Shown here: piece after piece, positions 43,013-51,521 of the stretch
Layout of the letters: the number at the start of each line of letters is the position of its first letter
How positions within the stretch are numbered: the stretch's first letter is position 1
Assembly: GCA_963599255.1 (NCBI GenBank)
Contig: CAVBWS010000002.1
Coordinates: 1 to 64,000 of the forward strand
DNA from: RGIG5612 sp963599255
GTDB lineage: Bacteria; Bacillota; Clostridia; Lachnospirales; Lachnospiraceae
Direction of reading: 5' to 3'
Length of the DNA: 64,000 nt
Made by a program: the position numbers and the translations under genes
Notes under the pieces: generated by a model
What the model saw: the letters and a program-made list of their open reading frames with translations, nothing else
The model's database searches: none
What the model was told of the DNA's origin: nothing

Positions 43013-43056
43013 TGACACATGTCACATAAAGTCGATTATTTATATGACAAATGTCA
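43013..43056. promoter_or_regulatory. Pair of CRP/FNR-type palindromic operators before the SDR gene
   Basis: TGACACATGTCA at 43013-43024 and TGACAAATGTCA at 43045-43056, centres 32 bp apart. The same 12-bp element, at the same 32-bp spacing, occurs at 49060-49103. They lie about 85-130 bp before the SDR start, a position suiting activation. The likely binder is the CRP-type protein encoded at 33.5 kb (inference). Confidence 0.75.
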
Positions 43057-43071
43057 CAGCAATATCAGAGT

Positions 43072-43107
43072 TAAAAAAACGGGATCCTGATAAATATCAG
43101 AATCCCG
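43072..43107 (-). terminator. Terminator of the transporter/M24 operon
   Basis: On the minus strand a stem of CGGGAT and CTGATA-type arms (43080-43107, one mismatch), then TTTTTTTAA. It separates the transporter operon from the SDR operon. Confidence 0.85.
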
Positions 43108-43153
43108 AAAAAAAGGTAGGGCATAAAAGCAACCTCGCTTTTACCACAATATA

Positions 43154-44356
43154 TTATTTCCATGTACCTGCTCCTGCCACCAGGATCTCCTGAGGTACAT
43201 GGCTTAACCGAACCGCTCCATTTATTCCTGTCAGGAAGTTGTCGCAGCAGAATATGTATGCATCCTCAGTAATTCCGAAAGGATGAATAGCAATATTCAT
43301 GTTTTCTTCTATCCGCATTGTCTCCGCCTCATAGATTACCGGACGTTCTGCCAACTCATAACCCTGTCCATGAGAGAAGATCATTCCACGGTTCGGATAA
43401 TCCCGCTCTCGCATAAACCTTTCGTTGAAGGCTGCTATCTCCTTCGGCGACGCACCTTTTTTCATAAGAGCGGCCGCTTGCTGCTGTGCTTCTCTGGCGA
43501 TTTCCCAGCCCCTTAGCAGCCGTTTGGAAGGTTCACCGATACAGATAGTTCTTCCTACCTCTTGATACATGCCGCCCGGTCCGCTGACCTCCAGCATCAC
43601 CAGTACCTGATCTCCCGGCTGCAATATCCGTTTCATCAGATAGTCCATTTTATGAGACGCCGGCATTCCCATGGGAGCTGAACCTACCACGATCATCTGC
43701 TCCTCGCTTCCAAGTTCCACCAGAAGATGCCTGATATCATTTGCCACCTCATACTCACGTCTTCCGGGACGCACAAAGGCAGGAACTGCTGCAAATGCAG
43801 CATCTACAATATCAGCTGTCTTTTTTATCAGTGCAATTTCTTCTTCACTCTTAACGCACTTGATGCTGTCAGTTTCTTCTGTAAAATCCACAAATTCCGC
43901 ATCCGGAAGCGACTCTTTCAGACAACGCCAGGTAGCCGCAGACATGGCAGCAGGTGCTATCAGACCAATTTTCTGATATCCTCCATTTTTCAACACAGCA
44001 ACAGCTGCATCACCATCTTCCCGATTGGTATAATGTATCCCACGATAATAAGGAAGCACAATATCCTCACGAATGCCGCGCATCATCCATGACGGCAGGG
44101 TCAGAGAAGGGATATTGCCCTCGGTAATAATGGTCATCTCTTCCTCCAACGGAAAGATTACCGTAATAGGGGTTCCGAATTTTGTGGGTATATCCGTAAA
44201 CCAACGAACATAGCCACACATGAAGGATTCACTGTTTTGCAGTACCAGACAATCCAACCCAGCATCTTTCATTTTTCTTCTGACAGCTCTCCAGCGTCTA
44301 TTTAACTCCTGATCCGATATCGGATATAATGCATTTTCTAATAATTCCCTATCCAT
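43154..44356 (-). CDS. M24 creatinase-like hydrolase lacking the usual metal ligands
   Basis: A 400-residue protein of the M24 family (creatinase, aminopeptidase P, prolidase). The N-terminal creatinase domain is about residues 1-165; the pita-bread domain follows. In metal-dependent members a strand has D-x10-D; here it reads LEVSGPGGMYQEVGRT, with Glu replacing both Asp. SHGQGYELAERP supplies a His and IHPFGITEDAYIF a His near the last ligand position. Creatinase also works without metal, so hydrolysis of a guanidino or amide substrate is possible. GGAG lies 7 nt before the ATG. It ends the transporter operon, so it probably acts on the imported molecule. Confidence 0.85.
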   Translation of the reverse strand: MDRELLENALYPISDQELNRRWRAVRRKMKDAGLDCLVLQNSESFMCGYVRWFTDIPTKFGTPITVIFPLEEEMTIITEGNIPSLTLPSWMMRGIREDIVLPYYRGIHYTNREDGDAAVAVLKNGGYQKIGLIAPAAMSAATWRCLKESLPDAEFVDFTEETDSIKCVKSEEEIALIKKTADIVDAAFAAVPAFVRPGRREYEVANDIRHLLVELGSEEQMIVVGSAPMGMPASHKMDYLMKRILQPGDQVLVMLEVSGPGGMYQEVGRTICIGEPSKRLLRGWEIAREAQQQAAALMKKGASPKEIAAFNERFMRERDYPNRGMIFSHGQGYELAERPVIYEAETMRIEENMNIAIHPFGITEDAYIFCCDNFLTGINGAVRLSHVPQEILVAGAGTWK

Positions 44357-44369
44357 ATCTTGTCTCCAT

Positions 44370-45338
44370 CTATTCTGTTTTGGACTCTGCCAACTTCTTT
44401 TTATCCGACCTGAGGTTTATCCCCTCTGTACGAATGGTGATAAATAAGATCACCATCAGCAGTATTCCCTCAATCAGTTCTGAGTATTCGCTGGACGCAA
44501 TTCCCATCAGCTTTAAACCATTTTCAATAATAACAAATACCAGACATCCAATGATCATCTTATAGGTTGAAGCGGTAGAACCACCTTTTACAAGGATACC
44601 TCCTACATAGATCGCGATCAGAGAACGCATTTCAAACATAGTACCCATGGAAGTTGTCGTACCTCCGCTTCTTGCAATGATAAACATTCCTGCAATCGCG
44701 GCAGTCAGTCCAGAGATCATAAAGCAGATTATTTTCAAACTGATCACTGGCTTTCCAACGCTGACAGCCAGCACTTCATTTTCACCGATTGCCTTGATAT
44801 CCCTTCCGAATGAGGTACGTTCCAGAAAGTACCATGAAAACGCAAGCACCAAAAGCAGGAATGGAAGTTTAATACAAACCTTATCAATAGCCTTGATAAA
44901 TGTGCCGGCATATGTAAGTCCCGTAAAGCTTTGAATATAATTTATAATACCCCTAACCCCGATCAGCATAGCAAGAGTTACCATGAAAGATGGTACCTTG
45001 AATTTTGCGTTGATGATGCCATTTAAAGCACCTAGTCCAATGCCTATCGCAAATGCAGTAAGCAGCATCAGCAGTACACTCCCCGTTGCTGTAAATACAA
45101 CATCTCCTACTACAGCGCTTAGTCCTGCGTTAACGCCTACAGAAAGATCACTGCATCCAAGTGCTACCACAAAAATTGCCCCACTGCACAAAACCAGCAG
45201 CACCACGACCTGATTCAACAAAGAATTCAAGTTAAATGGTGTAAACATTTTCCCTTTAGTCAGAATCCCAAAGAGCAGCAGGATCACCACCAAAGTGATA
45301 AAAGGAACCAGTTTTCGTATATCGATTCTATTCTTCAT
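44370..45338 (-). CDS. Sugar-type ABC transporter permease (RbsC/LsrD-like)
   Basis: A 322-residue membrane protein with eight to ten hydrophobic helices. It has the family blocks CSDLSVGVNAGLSAVVG, NAKFKVPSFMVTLAML and IAGMFIIARSGG typical of CUT2 permeases. It pairs with a second permease at 46840-47799, as LsrC pairs with LsrD, so the channel is a heterodimer. The ATG overlaps the ATPase stop by 1 nt. Confidence 0.9.
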   Translation of the reverse strand: MKNRIDIRKLVPFITLVVILLLFGILTKGKMFTPFNLNSLLNQVVVLLVLCSGAIFVVALGCSDLSVGVNAGLSAVVGDVVFTATGSVLLMLLTAFAIGIGLGALNGIINAKFKVPSFMVTLAMLIGVRGIINYIQSFTGLTYAGTFIKAIDKVCIKLPFLLLVLAFSWYFLERTSFGRDIKAIGENEVLAVSVGKPVISLKIICFMISGLTAAIAGMFIIARSGGTTTSMGTMFEMRSLIAIYVGGILVKGGSTASTYKMIIGCLVFVIIENGLKLMGIASSEYSELIEGILLMVILFITIRTEGINLRSDKKKLAESKTE

Positions 45339-46843
45339 CAGACCATCACCTCGATCAATGCTTCCTGGGTAAAATTCTCTCCCCGTATAAATTCTCCTGT
45401 AATTTTTCCGTCCTTCATCACCAATAATCTATCCGACATGCCCAACAGTTCCGGAAGTTCATCCGAGATCAAAATCATGGAAAGTCCTTTTTTCTTTGCT
45501 TCTGCCATAACATGGTAGATATACGCCTTGACACTGACATCCACTCCTCGGGTCGGGCAGTCCAGTACCAACACATTCAGATCTTTTAAAAGCCACCTTC
45601 CCAGGTTGACCTTCTGCTTATTGCCGCCTGAAAGGTCCGACATACGCTGTCCCGGTCCGACGCATTTGACATTAAATTCCTCGATTCCCTTCTGCGCAAA
45701 TGCTTTCAGTTTGCCTGGCCGCAGATACATTGCCTTTCCCTGCAATTCCTGTGTTGATGGAAGGACGAAATTGCTTAGTATCGTATCTGAGATCATGAGA
45801 GCTGCTCCATCTCTGTCCTTTGGTACATATGCCATACCATGTTTTTGTGCCGTAACAGCATTGTTGATTTCGACATTCTCCTGCATGCACAGGCGAACTT
45901 CTCCCTTTCGTCCTTCAGAAAGTCCAAAAATCGCCATACCTACATCATGGATACCAGAGTCACTCAGTCCGCCAAATCCCAGGATTTCTCCCTTGTGAAG
46001 TTCAAAAGAAACCCCTTCCAATGCATGCGGGACCTCCACATTTTCTACCTTCAGCACAACCTCATCCTCATAGTTTGCTTCCAAATCTTCCCGATAGTAT
46101 GCAGAATTAACCTCTCGGCCTACCATCAGACGTTTAATCTCATCTACCGTCAGTTCGCTGCTTTTTCGATCTGCTATGATCTTGCCATCCCGCAGCACAG
46201 TAATGTTATCGCACAGCTCCAACATTTCCTCTAGGTCATGGGTAATGATCACAATGGTCTTACCTTCACTTTTCAGACGATGGATCAACCGATAGAGCAT
46301 TTCCCTGTTATTTTGAGACAATGACTGGGTCAGCTCATCCAGAATCAAAATGTCCGGATCTTCAGACAGCGCCCTGGCAAGTTCCAGCATTTTCCGGGAT
46401 TCGATATGCATTTCCGAGCAGTCTCCGTTCAGAGGGATTTTCATCAGCCCATATTCCTCAAATATTTCCTCTGCCTTCCGATACATCTTCTTGATGTTCA
46501 CGAAGCCATATTTGGCAAAACGATCCCAGCTTCCCGCAAAAACATTCATGCCTGCAGGCAGCGTGTTCAGTACGCCCAGCTCCTGCACTACAATGCCGAT
46601 CTTATTCTTTTTTGCATCTAATGGACTTTTGGGATCATAAGATTTTCCATGTAATGTAATGGTTCCCTCATCCTTTAGATAAATACCGGCTATCTGCTGC
46701 AAAAGCGTGGATTTTCCAGATCCGTTTTCTCCCGCCAGTCCTCGTACTTCACCCTTTTGCAGTGAAAAATCAATATGGTCATTGGCGATAGTCGGTCCAA
46801 AATATTTGCAAAGTCCTTTTACCTCTAAAATTGTTTCCATCAT
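45338..46843 (-). CDS. Sugar-type ABC transporter ATPase with two nucleotide-binding domains (RbsA/LsrA-like)
   Basis: A 501-residue tandem ABC ATPase. The first domain has Walker A GENGSGKST and Walker B ILILDELTQSL. The second has a changed Walker A region (GGLSDSGIHDVG) and the signature LSGGNKQKVNLGRWL, exactly the asymmetry of CUT2 ATPases. It energises uptake through the two permeases. It starts in the stop codon of the upstream permease gene. Confidence 0.93.
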   Translation of the reverse strand: MMETILEVKGLCKYFGPTIANDHIDFSLQKGEVRGLAGENGSGKSTLLQQIAGIYLKDEGTITLHGKSYDPKSPLDAKKNKIGIVVQELGVLNTLPAGMNVFAGSWDRFAKYGFVNIKKMYRKAEEIFEEYGLMKIPLNGDCSEMHIESRKMLELARALSEDPDILILDELTQSLSQNNREMLYRLIHRLKSEGKTIVIITHDLEEMLELCDNITVLRDGKIIADRKSSELTVDEIKRLMVGREVNSAYYREDLEANYEDEVVLKVENVEVPHALEGVSFELHKGEILGFGGLSDSGIHDVGMAIFGLSEGRKGEVRLCMQENVEINNAVTAQKHGMAYVPKDRDGAALMISDTILSNFVLPSTQELQGKAMYLRPGKLKAFAQKGIEEFNVKCVGPGQRMSDLSGGNKQKVNLGRWLLKDLNVLVLDCPTRGVDVSVKAYIYHVMAEAKKKGLSMILISDELPELLGMSDRLLVMKDGKITGEFIRGENFTQEALIEVMV

Positions 46844-47799
46844 TTCACCACCTTCTTTACGCCTCGCTGTGCCATGATACCAAATACAATTACGATCAAG
46901 CCCAGCACAGCTTCCTGCAGAGTTCCGGATGGAACACCTGCAATGGTCAGCATATTAAAAAGCGCATAAACAAAAAGCGAACATATAGGAACACCAATTA
47001 TGATATTAATACGAGATTTTAAGACTTGTGCCAGCATAACAGCCGCAATAGGCTGAAAGATCATAGTCATGCCGGTAAGTCCACTCTTAATATTCATACG
47101 TGAATTATAGCTTTCATTCAGGAACGCAGAACAACCCACAAATATTCCCACAATGATACCCACGAGTAAAATTGTTTTTACAATGTTAATACCCATGGCT
47201 TCGGAGATGCGCTGTCCGCTTCCCAGGGAGCGGACCTTCAGTCCAATCGTTGTGTAATTATAAAGAACATACGCAAGAATAAAACCAACGAAAAATACAA
47301 CATAGATCATAGGTGCCCTTGCAAGTTCCCGCATATCCTCACTCAACTGGGCGATAGATCCTCCATGGGAGAACTGATAATTGGAGTAAAAAACTCCGAC
47401 CGCCTCATAGACCATTACCATGCCGATGCTGACAATCCACGACGGAATCCTTGATTTGGCAAACAGCAGAAAATTGATCATGACACAGATAATAGATACC
47501 ACCATGGCTCCCAGAATGATCCCAAAATATCCCAGTGATGTTGAGCCCAGAATGCCGGCTGCATTTGCAGCAAGGATTACAATTGGGCCTAACGACATAT
47601 CAGTAAAATCACAGGCAAATACAAAGCACAGTGCCCACCCCAAAAAACACGGAATGATCGCATGTGGAAAAAGCGCAAGAATGTTATTGCTTGTCAGGAA
47701 TATCCGTCCGGTAAGAAAATGAAAAACGATACATACCACAGCAACCAATGCAAGAACGATCACAAGACGGACGATACTTTTCTTCTTTTTTGTCTCCAT
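46840..47799 (-). CDS. Sugar-type ABC transporter permease, second subunit (LsrC-like)
   Basis: A 319-residue membrane protein with about eight to ten helices and CUT2 blocks CDFTDMSLGPIVILAANAAG (core of the ligand loop), KSRIPSWIVSIGM and GQRISEAMGIN. It precedes the ATPase with a 4-nt overlap and follows the binding-protein gene by 63 bp. Together with the permease at 44370-45338 it builds the channel. Confidence 0.9.
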   Translation of the reverse strand: METKKKKSIVRLVIVLALVAVVCIVFHFLTGRIFLTSNNILALFPHAIIPCFLGWALCFVFACDFTDMSLGPIVILAANAAGILGSTSLGYFGIILGAMVVSIICVMINFLLFAKSRIPSWIVSIGMVMVYEAVGVFYSNYQFSHGGSIAQLSEDMRELARAPMIYVVFFVGFILAYVLYNYTTIGLKVRSLGSGQRISEAMGINIVKTILLVGIIVGIFVGCSAFLNESYNSRMNIKSGLTGMTMIFQPIAAVMLAQVLKSRINIIIGVPICSLFVYALFNMLTIAGVPSGTLQEAVLGLIVIVFGIMAQRGVKKVVK

Positions 47800-47862
47800 A
47801 AAAATCCACCCTTCTCCTTAACGAGGTCGGTACTGACTCGCACCGGCCTCGTTTTTCTATAG

Positions 47863-48960
47863 TCAGTCTGTGCTTGTCTCTATACCGTAGTTCTCGATAA
47901 ATTCCACGAAGGTCTCATATGTTGCATCGTCTGCAATAAGCTCTGCGAAATGCTCCGCCGTAAGAGGATGTCCTTCCAGATAATATTTAGAAAAATCGTC
48001 TGCATTATCTGCTGTAATAACAAACGGAACCACATTGTTGAAATGCGGAGCATTTCCGTCTTTGTCAGTTATGCGGTTGCCTTTTGCATTATTGATAAGC
48101 AGTGCAGAAGCGATAGGGATAACGATCTTAGAACCGCTGTCCGCGTAAGCGATCGTTCCATCTTTAATATATTGGATATTTTCTGCTGTTGCACCGGATA
48201 CATATATCTTTAAATCCAGATCACTGTGATTATTCAGTGCCGCAATAGCTGCTACTGCATAGTCACCTGAAAGAGCATAAATTGCTTGTGCCTGTGTGTT
48301 AGCGATCAGAAGATCATCACATTTCTGAGTTCCTTCAGAAGGATCCGTACATCTGGCAGCTGCCATCAGGGTTCCTCCTCCTTCGGTAAACGCATCTGTA
48401 AATCCTGCCACGCGCTTGTCATGAATTGTATCTCCTACTGAACCGCCCAAAACCAGAGCCTGTGTATAACCATCTGCCAGCATATTCTGTGCTGCCTGTA
48501 CACCTTCTGCATAGCTATCTGTACCTACACAACCCAAATAGTATTCATTTTCATTGAGCATTGCGAGCACTGCTTCATCATTAGGGATCTGATCAAACAT
48601 GGTAAAATACGTACCGGCCGATTTCAGGATGGATGAAATCTGCTCATACGCAGCCGTATTCCATCCATATATCAAAAGCCCGTCATAGCCTCGGCCCGCC
48701 ATTGTTTCCACATTAGACATCTGCATATCTGCAGTAAAGTTGTCATTGTAAATCTGGAAGGTATAACCAGCGTTTTCAAAATTGTACTGCATCTCACTGA
48801 CGAACAGATCCAGTGCAGCACCTCCCTGTCCTACAATGTCTCCCGCAAAGCTGTAGTCTGCCGCCTTTGTAATCTGTGCATTTAGACCACTTGCAGATAC
48901 CAAAATTACCCCCATAGCAACCGCAAGAATCTTTACCGAATTTTTTCTTGAAATTGTCAT
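47863..48960 (-). CDS. Sugar-type substrate-binding protein (Peripla_BP_4 type)
   Basis: A 365-residue secreted binding protein. The signal peptide covers about residues 1-33 (KILAVAMGVILVSASG, then AADYSF), without a lipobox Cys. The mature part has the type I periplasmic fold: NVETMAGRGYDGLLIYGWN, FTMFDQIPND and YVSGATAENIQYIKDG. Family ligands are sugars, polyols, purine-related molecules or AI-2. I start at 48960 with GGAGG 8 nt upstream. It is the first gene of the transporter operon, below a pair of CRP-type operators. Confidence 0.88.
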   Translation of the reverse strand: MTISRKNSVKILAVAMGVILVSASGLNAQITKAADYSFAGDIVGQGGAALDLFVSEMQYNFENAGYTFQIYNDNFTADMQMSNVETMAGRGYDGLLIYGWNTAAYEQISSILKSAGTYFTMFDQIPNDEAVLAMLNENEYYLGCVGTDSYAEGVQAAQNMLADGYTQALVLGGSVGDTIHDKRVAGFTDAFTEGGGTLMAAARCTDPSEGTQKCDDLLIANTQAQAIYALSGDYAVAAIAALNNHSDLDLKIYVSGATAENIQYIKDGTIAYADSGSKIVIPIASALLINNAKGNRITDKDGNAPHFNNVVPFVITADNADDFSKYYLEGHPLTAEHFAELIADDATYETFVEFIENYGIETSTD

Positions 48961-49055
48961 CTCTGTTTCCTCCATTTCATCCATAAAATAATTTTTCCAG
49001 CCTTCTCTGGTTCCCTTCCTTACAGCATTATTCTACTGCAGCGGATAATGTCACA

Positions 49056-49103
49056 GCTATGACATATGTCATAGCATTAATAAAAAAATTATGACACATG
49101 TCA
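49056..49103. promoter_or_regulatory. Pair of CRP/FNR-type palindromic operators before the transporter operon
   Basis: GCTATGACATATGTCATAGC at 49056-49075 is a perfect 20-bp palindrome; TGACACATGTCA follows at 49092-49103. The centres are 32 bp apart, the same as for the pair at 43013-43056. They lie about 100-145 bp before the binding-protein start. Confidence 0.78.
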
Positions 49104-49143
49104 CATTGTTAAGCGATATTTACAGTCAGCTATACTTGCATCT

Positions 49144-49232
49144 ATCAGTCGGATCTGCGACTTGTACTCATTAAAATGTTTGCCGACTGATGCACAAAAA
49201 AAGACTTTTGCATTATTGATATACAAAAGCCT
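49144..49232 (-). terminator. Terminator region after the PhlG-like gene
   Basis: Two hairpins stand before the operator pair. ATCAGTCGG / CCGACTGAT (49144-49152, 49183-49191) is perfect. GGCTTTTG / CAAAAGTC lies at about 49204-49232 and is followed on the minus strand by seven U. The second is the better intrinsic terminator. Confidence 0.7.
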
Positions 49233-49258
49233 TTTTATACTATATTTATATGCTATTT

Positions 49259-50116
49259 TCAGAATCTGATGTTTTTTCGGTCTTCCCAAAAGAGTTGAAC
49301 ATTTCGAAATTCCGTCTGCAGTTCCCGCATACTATGCTGCACTTGACCTCTTGCATCTGCTTCCGGCACCGCTTCGTTTTCCGGAATCATACGTACGCTT
49401 TTTCCATTCTTCCAATGAACTCCATGCCATACAGTAAAAATCGTTTCCTGCCCATCCGGAAGATCTCTGATATAACGTACTGCCGTGGCATAACGAGGGA
49501 ACCGCGAAATGTGATACAGCGGATAGGATATCCCGTTTCCTCCGCTGATCCCGATACAGGCCGCATCCCTTTCAGAAAGACTGTTGTCTATCCCCAGAAT
49601 TTGCGCATTAAGCGGTGCGACAAACTCCACTGCCTCCAGGCCGCATCCCACATCTTCAATTGCCATATTGATATAATGTCGCAGGTGTGCTCCAGGAAAC
49701 CAGATTTTATAAAACAGATCTTGTTCTTCAGGTCTGAAATGATCTTGAAAAAACCGCATTTTCTCCTCAGTGATCCCCTCGCCCTTCACCCTGATAAGAG
49801 AAAACCCTATTCCATTTTTCATGACCCTATATCCCGTACGGAGCCTATTGATCTCCGATGTATTCATGATTTTGGCATAATCCTCAGGCATAAAGCATTC
49901 TTCTTCTGCCAACAAGGTGCCTCTTTGTGCTGCAAGTTCATTTTCCGGTGTTGCGTTCGCCGCTCCCAAATAGAAATATTTGGCATAAGGAGATTTCTGT
50001 TCTTCTTCTGTAAGTTGTAGCGACATGGTTTTAATTTCCGAATCCCAGTCACTTATTTCCCAAGATCCTCGTCCGCAATTCTGTACCTGCCAGATGGTTC
50101 GTTCTTTATCTGCCAT
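49259..50116 (-). CDS. PhlG-like (DAPG hydrolase family) C-C hydrolase
   Basis: A 285-residue protein that matches the PhlG/phloretin-hydrolase family. Zinc ligands as in PhlG appear as His in PGAHLRHYINM, Glu in NMAIEDVG, and the C-terminal H-x3-E in QHSMRELQTEF. PhlG splits the carbon-carbon bond between an acetyl group and a phenol ring in 2,4-diacetylphloroglucinol; gut relatives split phloretin. So this member probably hydrolyses a C-C bond next to a carbonyl. AGGAGG lies 9 nt before the chosen ATG. It is monocistronic between tRNA-Ser and the transporter operon, on the same strand. Confidence 0.8.
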   Translation of the reverse strand: MADKERTIWQVQNCGRGSWEISDWDSEIKTMSLQLTEEEQKSPYAKYFYLGAANATPENELAAQRGTLLAEEECFMPEDYAKIMNTSEINRLRTGYRVMKNGIGFSLIRVKGEGITEEKMRFFQDHFRPEEQDLFYKIWFPGAHLRHYINMAIEDVGCGLEAVEFVAPLNAQILGIDNSLSERDAACIGISGGNGISYPLYHISRFPRYATAVRYIRDLPDGQETIFTVWHGVHWKNGKSVRMIPENEAVPEADARGQVQHSMRELQTEFRNVQLFWEDRKNIRF

Positions 50117-50348
50117 TGCCATTTCCCTCCTCTGAATTTATGTTCCCTTCGGCTGTTTTAATCGCCACTATAAAGAATGGGTCGCAACCTGTCAAGAAAC
50201 TGGCCCTATATTTATCTTCAGAAGAAACATTGACAAAACTCTTTCGGAAGTATGATAATGTCCCTGTGATTGCTGCGCTTGATTATATATTGCGAATGAA
50301 ATTATGAGATTGAGAGTACTTTATCCTAATGTCCTGAACAACAAAACA

Positions 50349-50379
50349 CCGGGATCACTCGTAATCCAAGTGATCCCGG
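50349..50379 (-). terminator. Intrinsic terminator after tRNA-Ser
   Basis: Perfect 11-bp arms CCGGGATCACT / AGTGATCCCGG with a 9-nt loop; on the minus strand it is followed by TGTTTTGTTG. It lies 12 bp after the 3' end of the tRNA. Confidence 0.8.
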
Positions 50380-50391
50380 CATTCCATCCAG

Positions 50392-50479
50392 CGGAGAAGG
50401 AGGGATTTGAACCCTCGCGCCGCGTTAACGACCTACACCCTTAGCAGGGGCGCCTCTTCGGCCTCTTGAGTACTTCTCC
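50392..50479 (-). tRNA. tRNA-Ser (anticodon GCU)
   Basis: The minus strand folds into a cloverleaf of 88 nt. The acceptor stem is GGAGAAG / CTTCTCC with discriminator G. The anticodon loop CTGCTAA reads GCU. There is a long variable arm, as in class II tRNAs, and the T loop GGGTTCAAATCCC is intact. CCA is not encoded. The gene stands at one edge of the catabolic island, and tRNA genes often serve as integration sites, but no second copy of its 3' end was found here. Confidence 0.95.
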
Positions 50480-50516
50480 TCATTAGTCCAAAGTCTGTAA
50501 GACTTCTGTTAAATTA

Positions 50517-50538
50517 TGCACTGCCAAGTCACAGTGCA
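50517..50538. promoter_or_regulatory. Palindrome upstream of the LysR gene
   Basis: TGCACTG (50517-50523) and CAGTGCA (50532-50538) form an inverted repeat with 8 bp between, about 60 bp before the LysR start. It is a candidate autoregulatory LysR site. Confidence 0.5.
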
Positions 50539-50596
50539 AGATGTATTTTACAGGAGTCTCTGCATTTTGTCAAGAACAACGAAGGAAGGAAATCTT

Positions 50597-51511
50597 ATGA
50601 ATACTATGCAAATCGACTGCTTTCTGGAAGCTGCCAAATGCAAGTCTTTTTCTACCGCTGCTTCCAGATTATTTGTTTCCCAGCCTACTTTAAGCAGGAA
50701 CATTGCTCTTCTTGAAAAGGAATTAGGCCTGACCCTGTTCCTTCGCAATTCATTTCGGGGAATAGATCTGACAGAGTCAGGCAAAATAATGATGGAAGCC
50801 TTCTCCAGTGCCAAAAGAACAACCGCAGCCGCCCTGACACATGCGCTGGAGATTGAAAATTCCAAAACCATACACATGACCCTGGGTTTACTGGAAGGAC
50901 AGCTGCTGGATGACAAGCTGGGAGCACTGTTAGACTCCTTTAAGCAAAGTTATCCGAACATAAAGATCAATATCCGAAGGGCATCCTATCAGGTGCTGAT
51001 GCAGGAACTGCGAAGCGACGAGATCGCTCTGGTTTTCATGCCTGCATGGCAGTTTGCCGAAAGCTCCGGCCTATCTATATATCACGTATGCGACATTGAA
51101 ACAGTACTTGTCATACCTAAGCGCCTTATTCCCCATATTGATGATGGAGTCCATTCTCTTCGGGAATTTGAGAAATATCCCATTGTATCTGCAGACGAGA
51201 ACGAGAGCCGTATTTCCTGTGAGATGCTGCAGCACCTCTGTCAGGAATCAGGGATCAACCCGCCTATTCAATATGTGAACAACCTTCATGAACAGATTCA
51301 GGCGGTGGAAATGGGAGAGGCCATGACCCTCATCAACCCGTACAATTCCATCTGCTACAGCCCTAACGTAAACTGCGTAAAGGTCAAGGAACTTATTCCG
51401 CAGCCATTCGCCATCGCATGGAGCAATGACAATTACTCTGAAGGAACCGAATATTTTCATTCGTTTCTCGCCAATACAGGTATTACATGTTTGTCAGATT
51501 ATGACGAATGA
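50597..51511 (+). CDS. LysR-type transcriptional regulator
   Basis: A 304-residue LysR protein. The N-terminal helix-turn-helix is in FLEAAKCKSFSTAASRLFVS and QPTLSRNIALLEKELG; the effector domain follows from about residue 90. Regulators of this type respond to pathway metabolites. GGAAGGA lies 6 nt before the ATG at 50597, and family homology starts there. It is divergent from tRNA-Ser and the catabolic island, and might regulate the PhlG-like gene. It is convergent with sufE. Confidence 0.9.
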   Translation: MNTMQIDCFLEAAKCKSFSTAASRLFVSQPTLSRNIALLEKELGLTLFLRNSFRGIDLTESGKIMMEAFSSAKRTTAAALTHALEIENSKTIHMTLGLLEGQLLDDKLGALLDSFKQSYPNIKINIRRASYQVLMQELRSDEIALVFMPAWQFAESSGLSIYHVCDIETVLVIPKRLIPHIDDGVHSLREFEKYPIVSADENESRISCEMLQHLCQESGINPPIQYVNNLHEQIQAVEMGEAMTLINPYNSICYSPNVNCVKVKELIPQPFAIAWSNDNYSEGTEYFHSFLANTGITCLSDYDE

Positions 51512-51521
51512 GTTCCTGAAT

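Noticed and set aside
50116..50307. 63-codon plus-strand frame overlapping the start of the PhlG-like gene
   Set aside because: It has no ribosome site and the first part is antisense to the gene start; the last 40 codons look faintly coding but may be a remnant only.
50392..50479. tRNA-Ser as the attachment site of an integrated catabolic island
   Set aside because: No direct repeat of the tRNA 3' end was noticed at the other edge, and no integrase gene is present; only the position is suggestive.
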